This document shows, piece by piece, positions 24,776 through 33,048 of a DNA stretch of 53,271 bases. The stretch comes from Allorhizocola rhizosphaerae (lineage in GTDB: Bacteria; Actinomycetota; Actinomycetes; Mycobacteriales; Micromonosporaceae): assembly GCF_003426775.1 (NCBI RefSeq), contig NZ_QJUG01000024.1, positions 1-53,271 on the forward strand, read 5' to 3'. A model generated the notes under the pieces. That model was not told where the DNA came from. It made no database searches and saw only the letters and a program-made list of their open reading frames with translations. The position numbers and the translations under genes were made by a program. How positions within the stretch are numbered: position 1 is the stretch's first letter; every line of letters begins with the position of its first letter.

Positions 24776-25075
24776 CTATGTGGATGGTGGGGGCAAGAGC
24801 GCGCGCACCGCGGCCGTGTATTCCTCGAAGGCGAGCCGGCCGCGCCGGCTCAGGCACACCAGGGTGGTCGGGGTGCGCCCGGAAAAGGTCTTGGTGACCT
24901 CGACATAGCCGGCGTCCTCAAGCTTGCGCAGGTGCACGGAGAGGTTGCCGGCGGTCATGCCCAGAATCTCCTGCAGGCGTGGGAAAGCCAGCTGGTCACC
25001 CTCGGGCAGGGCGGACAGTGCTGCCACCACCCGCAGCCGGGCCTGGGCATGGATCACCGGATCAAGCTCACTCAT
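24776..25075 (-). CDS. Winged-helix transcriptional regulator of the exporter operon
   Basis: 99 residues from the ATG at 25075 (MSELDPVIHAQARLRVVAAL). FPRLQEILGMTAGNLSVHLR and KLEDAGYVEVTKTFSGRTPT are the helix-turn-helix and wing of the small regulators that accompany ABC-2 exporters. It overlaps the upstream membrane-protein gene by eight bases. It probably represses its own operon at the repeated sites next to 25719-25745. Confidence 0.9.
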   Translation of the reverse strand: MSELDPVIHAQARLRVVAALSALPEGDQLAFPRLQEILGMTAGNLSVHLRKLEDAGYVEVTKTFSGRTPTTLVCLSRRGRLAFEEYTAAVRALLPPPST

Positions 25076-25715
25076 TTGGCCGCCCGGCGGGGCGCCGGCG
25101 GAGCACGAGGCCCAGCAAGAGCATGACCGCGCCACCGGCGAGCGAGATGACCAGCGAGTGCCAGCCGGGCCCGAGCGCGGTGCCCACGACGTTGACGAGC
25201 GTGAGCCAGACGCCCAGCCCGAAGAGCAGGCGATCCTGCCAGACGGCGCCACCGGCCATGTGCAGGGCGCCGGTGAGCCCGACCGCGACCGTCGCCCACA
25301 GCAGGCCGACGTTTGGCGGGGACAAGCCGTCGTCGAAGCGCTGCAACGTCAGGCCCATGCCCGCGAAGGAGACGAACCACGAAAAGCCATACATCGCACC
25401 CTGCACCGAGGAGCGGCCACGCACGTGACGAGAGGTGCGGCCGGCGAGCACGCCCGACACGATCGCGGCGCCGATGAGCAACGTGAACAGCACTGCAAGC
25501 GGCAGCCAAGCGGGCATCGCCACGAGGACCGTGCCGCCCGGACCGTGCCGCAGGAACATCACGCCGAAGCCGACCAGCCAGGCCACTCCCCATGGGCCGT
25601 GGTAGACCAGCGGATCGGGCGAAAGCTGCCGCTCGGCCGCCTCGCGCTGCTCCGCGATCATCCGCAGCGACTCGGCGGGCGACGGTGGTGGCGGATCCTC
25701 ATCGATGGGGGTCAT
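25068..25715 (-). CDS. Membrane protein, first gene of the exporter operon
   Basis: 215 residues with about five membrane helices (GVAWLVGFGVMFLRHG, PLAVLFTLLIGAAIVSGVLA, VGLLWATVAVGLTGALHMAG and others). The first 40 residues are Pro- and Glu-rich. The same three-part order (membrane protein, winged-helix regulator, ABC-2 transporter) is common in actinomycetes, where the protein is usually unnamed. It may sense a lipophilic compound for the regulator; that is inference. Confidence 0.8.
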   Translation of the reverse strand: MTPIDEDPPPPSPAESLRMIAEQREAAERQLSPDPLVYHGPWGVAWLVGFGVMFLRHGPGGTVLVAMPAWLPLAVLFTLLIGAAIVSGVLAGRTSRHVRGRSSVQGAMYGFSWFVSFAGMGLTLQRFDDGLSPPNVGLLWATVAVGLTGALHMAGGAVWQDRLLFGLGVWLTLVNVVGTALGPGWHSLVISLAGGAVMLLLGLVLRRRPAGRPNE

Positions 25716-25718
25716 GCC

Positions 25719-25745
25719 AACTACTTTAAACTACAAACTAGTTTG
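25719..25745 (-). promoter_or_regulatory. Operator with repeated TAGTTT motifs before the exporter operon
   Basis: On the plus strand AACTA (25719), AAACTA (25728) and AAACTA (25735) repeat, and CAAACTAGTTTG at 25734-25745 is a perfect 12-bp palindrome. The block begins four bases before the ATG of the first gene, so a bound regulator would sit over the promoter or start. The winged-helix protein of the operon is the obvious candidate. Confidence 0.7.
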
Positions 25746-25935
25746 CCGCAACGACGGCCGGTAGCGGATGCGACCGCCGACGGTGCAAGGTGATCGACTG
25801 GTTCTCCGGGGCAACGGCCAGACCGCGCGTGCGCGTGCAGTGCACCTGCAGCTCGTGCCGATACGGCTCGACCAGCCGGCGGAACGCCTCACCGTCCCCG
25901 TCCCGCGCCTGCGCCACCAGCTCCTGATCCCTCAT
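25738..25935 (-). pseudogene. N-terminal stump of an ECF sigma factor
   Basis: The ATG at 25935 begins MRDQELVAQARDGDGEAFRR, then LVEPYRHELQVHC, the start of region 2 in SigJ-like ECF sigma factors. After about 41 residues the similarity stops and the frame runs on into LAVAPENQSITLHRRRSHPL. The -10 recognition helix and region 4 are absent in the window. The stump ends against the exporter operator. Confidence 0.75.
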
Positions 25936-25977
25936 ACATGGTTAGACACCGCGAGGGCCGGAAACTGGTCGGCCTGT

Positions 25978-26982
25978 CTAGGGAGCGGGCGGAAGTTCCC
26001 CGGAGCCGCGCACGATCAGCTTGACCGGGAGCACCACGCGCCGGGGTGGGCCCTCGCCACCGGCGATCCGGTCGAACAGCAGCGCGGCTGCCTGCTGGCC
26101 CATCCGGCGCGGGTCCTGGTGCACGGCCGTGACCGGCGGGCTCAGCGATTCGGCGCCCTGCAGGTCGTCGAAGCTCACGTGCGCCACGTTCGTGCGGTCG
26201 CGCTGGTGCAGCGCCCGCACCACGCCCAGCGAACTGCGCGCGTTGGCCGAGAACACGGCGGTCGGCCCGTCGGACAGGTCGAGCAGCTCGGTCATGGCCG
26301 CCGTGGAACTCTGCTCGCCCATGACATCGACCCGGATCCACTTGTCGTCCGGCGGGATGCCCGCGTCGAGCAGGGCCGCGCGGAACCCCTGATAGCGCAG
26401 CCTTGTGGTGTAGACGTGCAGCCGGTCGCCGACGAAGGCGATGCGCCGGTGACCGTGCTCGATCAGATGGCCGACCGCGAGCTTGGCCCCGCCCTCGTTG
26501 TCCACCAACACGGTGTCCGACTCGAACCCGATCGGCGGCCGGTCGACGAACACCGTGGGCACGCGCACCGGCGACTGCGCCAGATAGGAGTGGTCGCCCG
26601 AGGTCGGGGTGATGACCAGGCCCGCAACCCGCCGGTTGGTCAGTCCATTCACGACGGTGCGCTCGTTCTCCGGGGCGTATCCGGCGCTCGTGATGACCAC
26701 GAACATGCCGCGCTCCCGGGCGGCCTCCTCGACCGCGCTGCTCACCTCGGCGAAGAACGGGTCGGCGATGTTCTCCACGACGAGCCCGATCGCGTCGTCG
26801 CGGCCCACGCGCAGCGAGCGGGCGGCCGCGTTGGGGTGGAAGCCCAGCTGCCGGATGGCCTCGCGCACCCGTTCGGCCGTGGCCGGTGCGACCGCGGGAT
26901 CGGCGTTGATGACCCGCGACACGGTCTTGGGGCTGACCCCCGCCAGTTGCGAGACCTCCCGCACCGTCGGCCGCCGTGTCAC
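25978..26982 (-). CDS. LacI-family regulator of the sugar operon
   Basis: 334 residues starting at GTG 26982, which overlaps the PfkB stop by four bases (GTGA). The N-terminal helix-turn-helix VREVSQLAGVSPKTVSRVIN and hinge (GFHPNAAARSLRVG) are followed by a periplasmic-binding-protein-like sensor (IGLVVENIADPFFAEVSSAV, VAGLVITPTSGDHSYLA, VAHVSFDDLQGAESLSPPVT). It is the last gene of a ten-gene operon, so it probably acts at the perfect palindrome 8.5 kb upstream and is itself part of the induced transcript. Confidence 0.93.
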   Translation of the reverse strand: MTRRPTVREVSQLAGVSPKTVSRVINADPAVAPATAERVREAIRQLGFHPNAAARSLRVGRDDAIGLVVENIADPFFAEVSSAVEEAARERGMFVVITSAGYAPENERTVVNGLTNRRVAGLVITPTSGDHSYLAQSPVRVPTVFVDRPPIGFESDTVLVDNEGGAKLAVGHLIEHGHRRIAFVGDRLHVYTTRLRYQGFRAALLDAGIPPDDKWIRVDVMGEQSSTAAMTELLDLSDGPTAVFSANARSSLGVVRALHQRDRTNVAHVSFDDLQGAESLSPPVTAVHQDPRRMGQQAAALLFDRIAGGEGPPRRVVLPVKLIVRGSGELPPAP

Positions 26983-27929
26983 GCCACCACCACCTGCGCC
27001 GCGATCTCGTGCGCCCGCCCCGGGTCCACTCCCCCGGCGAGCTCCTGCTCCACCGAGGCGCTCGCCGTGCCGACCGCGAAGGCGATCGCGTGCAACGGCT
27101 CGCTTCCGGATTCCAGCGCCTCGGCAAGGCCGCCGACAAACGAATCTCCGGCGCCGATGGGATTTTTGACATTTACCGGTACGGCAGAAAGCCAGAACAC
27201 TTTTTCGCCGTCTCCAAAAGCGGTCCCAGCGGCGCCCGCCGTCACGGCAGCGGCGGCCGCACCCCGCGCGCACAGCAGCTTCACCGCCGCGCGCGCTCGG
27301 TCCGGCACATCCGGGCTGTCCTCGGCGACCGACTCGTCCGGATGCCCGTGCAGCACGCCCTCCGCCTCGGCCAGGTTGGGCGTCACGAAGTCGGGCCCCG
27401 ACGGCAGTGCGGCCGCGAGCGCGGCGCGCGCCGCATCGACCACGACCCGCACGCCGGCCCGGTGCCCGATCGCGACCAGCCTGCCGTAGCCGTCATCGGG
27501 CGCACCGGGCGGCAGGCTTCCGGTGCACACCAGCGTGGCGTGCCGGCCCGACGCCAGCTCGGCCTCGATGGCCCGCTCGTAGGCGGCCCAACCATCGGCG
27601 GGCACCACCGGGCCGGGCTCGTTGAGGACGGTCACGCGACCGGATTCTTCCAGATAGATGGTGGCCACCCGCACCTCCCCGGCGACGGGCACGCCCACGA
27701 AGTCCAGCGGCTCGCGGGCCAGCAACCGGTCGAGCTGCGCGGCGTCGACGTCGGGCAGGAAGCCCACGAGCGTGGCCCGCTTGCCGAACGCTGCCCGCAC
27801 GCGGGCCACGTTGATGCCCTTGCCGCCCGCGGTCACGACCGCGTGCTGCGGGCGCAGCACGTGGCCCGGCCGCAGCTCGGGCAGGCGCACCGTGCGGTCA
27901 ACCGTGATGTTAGGCGTGGCGATGAGCAC
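26979..27929 (-). CDS. PfkB-family sugar-phosphate kinase (1-phosphofructokinase/tagatose-6-P kinase type)
   Basis: 316 residues. The N-terminal NITVDRTVRL and the GGKGINVARVRAAFG box, and the C-terminal catalytic NPIGAGDSFVGGLAEAL, are those of LacC/FruK kinases. In this operon it stands next to LacD/YihT-type aldolases, so it should make a ketose bisphosphate (or a C1-phosphorylated analogue) for them. It starts within the end of the P-loop kinase gene (20-base overlap). Confidence 0.92.
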   Translation of the reverse strand: MLIATPNITVDRTVRLPELRPGHVLRPQHAVVTAGGKGINVARVRAAFGKRATLVGFLPDVDAAQLDRLLAREPLDFVGVPVAGEVRVATIYLEESGRVTVLNEPGPVVPADGWAAYERAIEAELASGRHATLVCTGSLPPGAPDDGYGRLVAIGHRAGVRVVVDAARAALAAALPSGPDFVTPNLAEAEGVLHGHPDESVAEDSPDVPDRARAAVKLLCARGAAAAAVTAGAAGTAFGDGEKVFWLSAVPVNVKNPIGAGDSFVGGLAEALESGSEPLHAIAFAVGTASASVEQELAGGVDPGRAHEIAAQVVVA

Positions 27930-28473
27930 CTGGCGTCTCCTTCAGCACGAGATCCACCTGATCGGCAAGGGTAAGCGTGGTGTCGACGGAGATGTGCGGC
28001 ACCACCGGCGGGTCGAGCGCGCTCGATGCCAGGAACGCCTCGATATCGTCCAGCTTGCGGCGGTCGCGTGGGGCGTCGCGGCGGGCGAGCCTGCGCATCA
28101 GCTCGCCGCGCGGCACGGACGCCCACACGAGCACCACACGATCCTGCAGCCGTTGCGAAAGCCCCCGCCACGCGTCCGCATTGGACCGCTCCGCGGTGAA
28201 CGGCGCGACGAGCACGACCGGCACACCGACGTCCAGGCAATCGGCCGCCACACCGAGCAGTGCCTCATACGTCGCGTCACGCGTGGCCGCGCGCACGCGC
28301 GGGTCGTCCAGGTCGCCCGGTGGCGCGCCGACCAACCGGGCGATCACGGACGTGAGTGGTCCCGTCAGCACGTCCTGGTCGAGCAGCGCGGCCCGCAGGC
28401 GTCGCGCCAGGGCCGCGCCGAGCACGCTCTTGCCCGCCGCAGGCGCCCCGCACACGACCCACGCCTCCGTCAT
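27910..28473 (-). CDS. P-loop kinase of the sugar operon
   Basis: 187 residues from the ATG at 28473 (ATGA overlap with the aldolase stop). Walker A is VVCGAPAAGKSVLG; LDQDVLTGPLTSVI and the lid region RRLARRDAPRDRRKLDD follow as in small AAA-type kinases of the gluconate/shikimate kinase kind. The substrate is not evident; being in the operon suggests a sugar or sugar acid. A second kinase besides FGGY and PfkB is unusual and is the least clear part of the pathway. Confidence 0.75.
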   Translation of the reverse strand: MTEAWVVCGAPAAGKSVLGAALARRLRAALLDQDVLTGPLTSVIARLVGAPPGDLDDPRVRAATRDATYEALLGVAADCLDVGVPVVLVAPFTAERSNADAWRGLSQRLQDRVVLVWASVPRGELMRRLARRDAPRDRRKLDDIEAFLASSALDPPVVPHISVDTTLTLADQVDLVLKETPGAHRHA

Positions 28474-29432
28474 CGCCGGAACGACTCGTACCATGTGGCG
28501 GGCATGGCCTCGGCCACCTCGCCCACCGGGACGGCATCGCGCCACGGGCGGCCGTGCCTGCGCACGATTTCGTTGAGCGACACCAGCCTTTTTTGTGCGC
28601 GCGGCAACGCTTCCGCGTCCGACAGCGGCCCGACGGCATCGCCCCACACGGCCCGCCCGGCGATGTATCCGGACGCACCCGCCCGCGCGGCGATTTCCAT
28701 CTGCTGCTCGAAGTCGGCGTACCCGGCGCCCTCGCTGAGCAGGACCCACGGCACGCCGCCCGCGGCCGAGTCGAGCTCCTCGCATGCCTGCGCCGAACCC
28801 GGGAACTGCATCTTGAGGATGTCCACCCCGAGCCGGGCGAACTCCGCGGCCGACGCGGCGATGGCCGTGGCTCGCGCCCGTTGCACCGCGGGGTCACCCG
28901 GGTCTTCACCCTCCAGCGGATACCAGATCGGCTCGACGATCAACGGCACCTGCCAGTGTTCGCACTGCACCGCCAGCTCGGCCACCAGCTTGCGCTGACC
29001 CTCGGCCACGTCGGCGAGCTCCGCCCGGTAGAACAGGAACAGCTTCACCCCGTCGGCGCCGAGGGCCGCGATCTTCTCGACCGTCCACTGCGGACGCAGG
29101 CGGGTCTCCAGCCCCCAACCCGTTGGGGTGTAGCTGAGTTGCTCGATGGGCGCGATCATGCCCACGCCGCCGGGCAGGGTGCGCGTGGCCACACCCTGCC
29201 CGAGCGACCACATCGGGTCGACCAGCACTGCGCTCGCATGCCTCGACAACGCGGCCAGGAGCTCCATTTTGGACTCCACGACGGTCGCATGCGGTACCAG
29301 AGAAATGTCTTTGTCAAAGAGTTCCAGGTAGTTTTCCGGATGGTCCATCGCGGCCACGAGGAAGAAGCCGTCGTCGCTGGCGAGCCTCGTCATGCGGCGG
29401 AGCTTGCCGAGCCGTTGCAAGTCGACGTTCAT
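28470..29432 (-). CDS. Class I aldolase, LacD (tagatose-bisphosphate aldolase)-like
   Basis: 320 residues. FFLVAAMDHPENYLE at the N-terminus, DGVKLFLFYRAELA, then VPLIVEPIWYPLEG and LGVDILKMQFPG mark the LacD/YihT family; the Lys of DILKMQFPG (about residue 207) is the expected Schiff-base lysine, and GASGYIAGRAVWGDAV binds phosphate. ATG at 29432 lies two bases past the stop of the binding-protein gene. It is clearly different from the second aldolase at 32152, so they may act on different intermediates. Confidence 0.88.
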   Translation of the reverse strand: MNVDLQRLGKLRRMTRLASDDGFFLVAAMDHPENYLELFDKDISLVPHATVVESKMELLAALSRHASAVLVDPMWSLGQGVATRTLPGGVGMIAPIEQLSYTPTGWGLETRLRPQWTVEKIAALGADGVKLFLFYRAELADVAEGQRKLVAELAVQCEHWQVPLIVEPIWYPLEGEDPGDPAVQRARATAIAASAAEFARLGVDILKMQFPGSAQACEELDSAAGGVPWVLLSEGAGYADFEQQMEIAARAGASGYIAGRAVWGDAVGPLSDAEALPRAQKRLVSLNEIVRRHGRPWRDAVPVGEVAEAMPATWYESFRR

Positions 29433-29434
29433 GT

Positions 29435-30400
29435 TCAGCAACTGCTCTTGTAGATGTACTTGCTCACGGCCGGGTCGGACATGTTGTCCTTGGTGACGAT
29501 GAGCGACTCGGTGGCGATCTGCTTCTCGACGGTCGTGCCGCCCAGCGCGGCCGCCGCCTGGGTGATGCCCTGCACGCCGATGTCGTAGGGCTTCTGCGCC
29601 ACGAGCGCCTGCACGTCGCCCGCCTGCAGCTGCTTGATCTGGTCGGGCCCGGCGTCGAAGCCGACGACCTTGACCTGGCCGCCCTTGCCGGCCGCGCGCA
29701 CGCCGGTCGACGTGCCCTGCGCCGAGAACAGGTTGGTGGCGAACACGCCGATCAGGTCGGGGTTGCGCTGCAGTTCCGCCTGAACGATTTTCGCCGCCTC
29801 CTGCGGGGAGTTGTGCGAGTATTGCGTCGCGGCCGCGAGGGTGAAATTGGTGTACTTCGTCTTGACCGCCTCCTCGAAGCCCGCCACGCGAGCGTCCACG
29901 GAGGACACTCCCGGGTCGGTCGAGATGACGAGCACCTTGCCGGACGCGCCGTTGACCAGGGTGTTGAGCGCCTCGGCCGCCTTCGCGCCGCCGAGCTTGT
30001 TGTCGGTGGCGATGCGCGACACGCCGATGTTCTGGTCGTCGACGACCGTGTCCACGAGCACCACCTTGCTGCCCGCGTCCTGGATGCGCTTGAGCGGCGT
30101 GGCCGAAGCCTTGACGTCGTTGGGCGCCACCAGAAGCGCGGCCGGCTTGCTCGCCGCGACCGCGTCGATGAGCGGGTTCTGCAGGGTGGCGTCGAACTTG
30201 TCCGGCCCCTGCACGGTCAGGTTGAGCCCGAGCTCCTTGGCCTTCTCCTTGGCGCCGCACTCCATCGAGATGTAGAACGGGTCGCCCTTGACGCCGACCA
30301 TCAGGACGACGTTCTTGTTCGCCGCGCCGCCGGTCGTTCCGGCCTCGGCGCAGCCCGCCAACAGCAGCAGGCCCGCCGCGACTATCGCGAATTTCTTCAC
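29435..30400 (-). CDS. Sugar-binding lipoprotein of the ABC importer
   Basis: 321 residues. GTG at 30400 is preceded by AAGGAGGACAAA. The lipobox is LLLLAGCAEAG, and the mature protein is a ribose-type (PBP1) binding protein: VVLMVGVKGDPFYISMECGA, KPAALLVAPNDVKASATPLK, GVFATNLFSAQGTSTGV and VKVVGFDAGPDQIKQL. It delivers the sugar to the following permease. Confidence 0.93.
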   Translation of the reverse strand: MKKFAIVAAGLLLLAGCAEAGTTGGAANKNVVLMVGVKGDPFYISMECGAKEKAKELGLNLTVQGPDKFDATLQNPLIDAVAASKPAALLVAPNDVKASATPLKRIQDAGSKVVLVDTVVDDQNIGVSRIATDNKLGGAKAAEALNTLVNGASGKVLVISTDPGVSSVDARVAGFEEAVKTKYTNFTLAAATQYSHNSPQEAAKIVQAELQRNPDLIGVFATNLFSAQGTSTGVRAAGKGGQVKVVGFDAGPDQIKQLQAGDVQALVAQKPYDIGVQGITQAAAALGGTTVEKQIATESLIVTKDNMSDPAVSKYIYKSSC

Positions 30401-30419
30401 TTTGTCCTCCTTCGTTGGA

Positions 30420-31406
30420 CTAACCGCGGTTGCGGGAGCGCCGCCGCAGTTGGTCGAGCCATACCGCCACGATGAGCACGAGGCCCACCGCCACGTCCTG
30501 CCAATAGGGCTGCACCCCATTGATGACAAAGCCGTTCTTGAGCACGGCCGGGATCCAGACCCCGATGAGCGTGCCGATGATCGAGCCCACGCCGCCGAAA
30601 AGGCTTGTGCCGCCCAGCGCGACCGCCGTGACGGCCTGGAGGTTGTCGGTGGAGTGGCCGCCGATACTGGTGGTGCTGAAATACGCCACGGAGAGGAACC
30701 CGGCGAACCCGGCCGTGACGCCGCCGATGAGGTACACCTTGAGCAGATGCCGTTCGACGTTGATGCCCACGCGGCGGGCCGCCTCGGGGTTGGAGCCGAT
30801 CGCGAAGGTGTGCCGGCCGAAGACCGCCATGTGCAGCAACACATATCCGGCGACGACGATGATGAGCGCGATCGGGATGAGGTTGGGCACGCCCGCGATC
30901 CATGAGCCGTGGCCGATCGGGTCGAGCGCGTAGGTGGACGTGTTCACTCCATTTTGGAGGATCAGCGCGACGCCGAGTCCCGCGCCGAGCGTGCCCAGGG
31001 TGGCCAGCAGCGGTGGGACCTTCATGTATGCCACGACGATCCCGTTGATGGCGCCGATGGACAGCCCCGCGAGGATGGCCCCGCCCAGCGCCGCGAACAC
31101 GTATCCGATGTGGACCTCGCCCGGCTGGGTGTCGAGCCCGCCCACCATCTCCAGCGCGTGCACGGCGAACACCTCGCCGAGCACGATGCCGCTGGGGATC
31201 GACAGGTCGACACCGGCGGTGATGATGACGAACGTCGTGCCCACGCTGACCACGGTCAGGATCGCCACGTTCTGCGCCAGCTGGAGGAAGTTGCCGGGCG
31301 TGTTGAACAGTCCCGGCGCCATGATGGAAAACGCCGCGATGATGAGCAGCAGCGCGCCGAACGTCACCATGGTCGGCGTGCGCAGGATTTCCTTGGCCCG
31401 CGTCAT
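30420..31406 (-). CDS. RbsC-like sugar ABC importer permease
   Basis: 328 residues with eight to ten membrane helices. The motifs VVSVGTTFVIITAGVDLSIP and the coupling helix GSNPEAARRVGINVERH are those of ribose/xylose-type permeases. ATG at 31406 follows GAGGAGG and overlaps the ATPase stop (ATGA). Confidence 0.94.
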   Translation of the reverse strand: MTRAKEILRTPTMVTFGALLLIIAAFSIMAPGLFNTPGNFLQLAQNVAILTVVSVGTTFVIITAGVDLSIPSGIVLGEVFAVHALEMVGGLDTQPGEVHIGYVFAALGGAILAGLSIGAINGIVVAYMKVPPLLATLGTLGAGLGVALILQNGVNTSTYALDPIGHGSWIAGVPNLIPIALIIVVAGYVLLHMAVFGRHTFAIGSNPEAARRVGINVERHLLKVYLIGGVTAGFAGFLSVAYFSTTSIGGHSTDNLQAVTAVALGGTSLFGGVGSIIGTLIGVWIPAVLKNGFVINGVQPYWQDVAVGLVLIVAVWLDQLRRRSRNRG

Positions 31407-32155
31407 TTTTGCGCCTCCTCGTTGGTGTACGCGCCGGAGATCGCGGCGATCAGGCGGTCCACATCGGACTCGCCGCGCCGGAAGCGCGCCACCCGGGCGC
31501 CGAGGCGCAGCACCTCGATCCGGTCGGCGACGTCGAGCACCTGCGGCAGGTTGTGCGAGATGAACACGACCGCCACCCCCCGATCCCGGATCCGGGCGAC
31601 CAGTTCGAGCACCTTCTCGGTCTGGATCACCCCCAGCGCGGCGGTCGGCTCGTCCATGACGATCACGTTGGAGGCCCACATCGCGGCGCGGGCGATCGCC
31701 ACGGACTGCTTCTGCCCGCCCGAAAACGCGGCCACCGGCTGGCGCATGTCCTGCACGAGCCCGACGCCGAGGTCGGCGAACGCGGTCGCGGTGCGGCGGC
31801 GCATCTCCGCGTGATCGTGCAGGAAGCGCAGCCTTCTCAACTCGCGGCCGAGGAACACGTTCGCGGCGGCGTCGAGGTCGGGCGCGAGGGCCAGGTCCTG
31901 GTACACGGTCTCGATCCCGCGCGCCTTGGCGTCCTGCGGGCCCGTGAGGTGCACCGCCTCGCCGCCCACGCGGACCTCGCCCTCGTCGGCGATCAGCGCG
32001 CCGGACAGCACCTTGATCAGCGTCGACTTGCCCGCGCCGTTGTCGCCGACCAGGGCCGTGACCTCGCCCGGGTACGCCTCGAAGGAGGCACCGCGCAGCG
32101 CTCGGACCTGACCGAAGCTTTTCACTATGTTGTACGCGGCGAGCGCAGGTGTCAT
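31403..32155 (-). CDS. Sugar ABC importer ATPase, single-domain
   Basis: 250 residues from the ATG at 32155, which overlaps the aldolase stop (ATGA). Walker A ALVGDNGAGKSTLIKVL, signature AFSGGQKQSVAIARA, Walker B VIVMDEPTAALGV. Ribose-type ATPases usually have two fused domains of about 500 residues; this one has only one, as in FrcA-like fructose importers, so it should work as a homodimer. Confidence 0.93.
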   Translation of the reverse strand: MTPALAAYNIVKSFGQVRALRGASFEAYPGEVTALVGDNGAGKSTLIKVLSGALIADEGEVRVGGEAVHLTGPQDAKARGIETVYQDLALAPDLDAAANVFLGRELRRLRFLHDHAEMRRRTATAFADLGVGLVQDMRQPVAAFSGGQKQSVAIARAAMWASNVIVMDEPTAALGVIQTEKVLELVARIRDRGVAVVFISHNLPQVLDVADRIEVLRLGARVARFRRGESDVDRLIAAISGAYTNEEAQK

Positions 32156-33048
32156 TGGACTACCTCCCGCCAATCACGGCCGCGGCCTTCGATCGCCTTG
32201 TTGAGCGCGACCATCCGCTCGACCGCTGTCGTCGCCAAAAATTCGCGGCGGGCCTCACCGGTCAGGCCCGCGGCCTCGCCCCAAAACGCGCGCCCCGCGA
32301 TGTATCCGGACGCGCCGGCGTCCATCGCCGTGAGCACCCGCTCGGTGAACTCCTCGGCCTTCACGCCGGCCGACAGCAGTGCCCACGGCACGTTCCCACA
32401 CACCTGGCTGACCTTGCGGCAGCCGTCCGCGCCGCCCGGCCATTCGAGCTTGAGCAGATCCGGCCCCAGCCGGGCCAGCAACTCGGCGGAGCGGATCACC
32501 ATGTGCGCGCGCTGCTCGTCGGTCCACTTCTCGCCCGGAAGTTTGGTCACCAGGGGCTCGATGACCGACGGCATGCCGGCCGCGCGGCAAGCGGCGATCG
32601 CCTGGCCCACCGCGTCGATCGCCTCCTGCGCCAGATCCGGCTCCCCATCGGCGGCCGGGCGGTCCGGGCGCCAACGCACCAGGAACTTCAGCGCCACGCC
32701 CCCGTTGGCGCGCACGAACTGCGGCCCACGCTCGGGCGAGAACTCCGTGCGCTGCTCGCCGTTCCACGTCGGCTGGGGCGAAAGCTCGCTAGCGATCAGC
32801 AGTCCGGCGTGCGGCGCGAGGGCACCGGCCGCACGCACCGGGCCGACGCCGAACTCGACATCGGTCAGCACGCCGGAGGCCAACGGGGACAACGCCTGGA
32901 TCACGTCCACTTTGAACTGGCGCATCGCGTCCTCATCGGACGGCATGCCCGCCTTGTCGAGCATCGACTTGAGCGTGCCGCGCTGATCCATCGCCAGGAT
33001 GGCGAACCGCCCGGCATCATTGGCAATCTGGTCAAGGCTGTAGGACAT
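32152..33048 (-). CDS. Class I aldolase, YihT/LacD-like
   Basis: 298 residues. FAILAMDQRGTLKSMLDKAG, VALKFLVRWRPD, GMPSVIEPLVTK, LGPDLLKLEWPGG and GASGYIAGRAFWGEA follow the 6-deoxy-6-sulfofructose-1-phosphate aldolase (YihT) and LacD pattern, with the Schiff-base Lys at about 200. ATG at 33048 lies 17 bases inside the kinase gene. Overall it is closer to YihT than the other aldolase of the operon, but there is no sulfoquinovosidase, SLA reductase or sulfonate exporter nearby, so a sulfosugar substrate is only one option. Confidence 0.88.
   Translation of the reverse strand: MSYSLDQIANDAGRFAILAMDQRGTLKSMLDKAGMPSDEDAMRQFKVDVIQALSPLASGVLTDVEFGVGPVRAAGALAPHAGLLIASELSPQPTWNGEQRTEFSPERGPQFVRANGGVALKFLVRWRPDRPAADGEPDLAQEAIDAVGQAIAACRAAGMPSVIEPLVTKLPGEKWTDEQRAHMVIRSAELLARLGPDLLKLEWPGGADGCRKVSQVCGNVPWALLSAGVKAEEFTERVLTAMDAGASGYIAGRAFWGEAAGLTGEARREFLATTAVERMVALNKAIEGRGRDWREVVQ

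Noticed and set aside
23115-25126. Two long plus-strand frames opposite the ABC-2 exporter operon
   Set aside because: Composition is typical of shadows; the minus-strand operon has Walker and signature motifs.
32152-33048. Firm assignment of the operon to sulfoquinovose breakdown
   Set aside because: The aldolase is YihT-like, but no SQase, SLA reductase or sulfonate exporter is present, and LacD enzymes share the same motifs.
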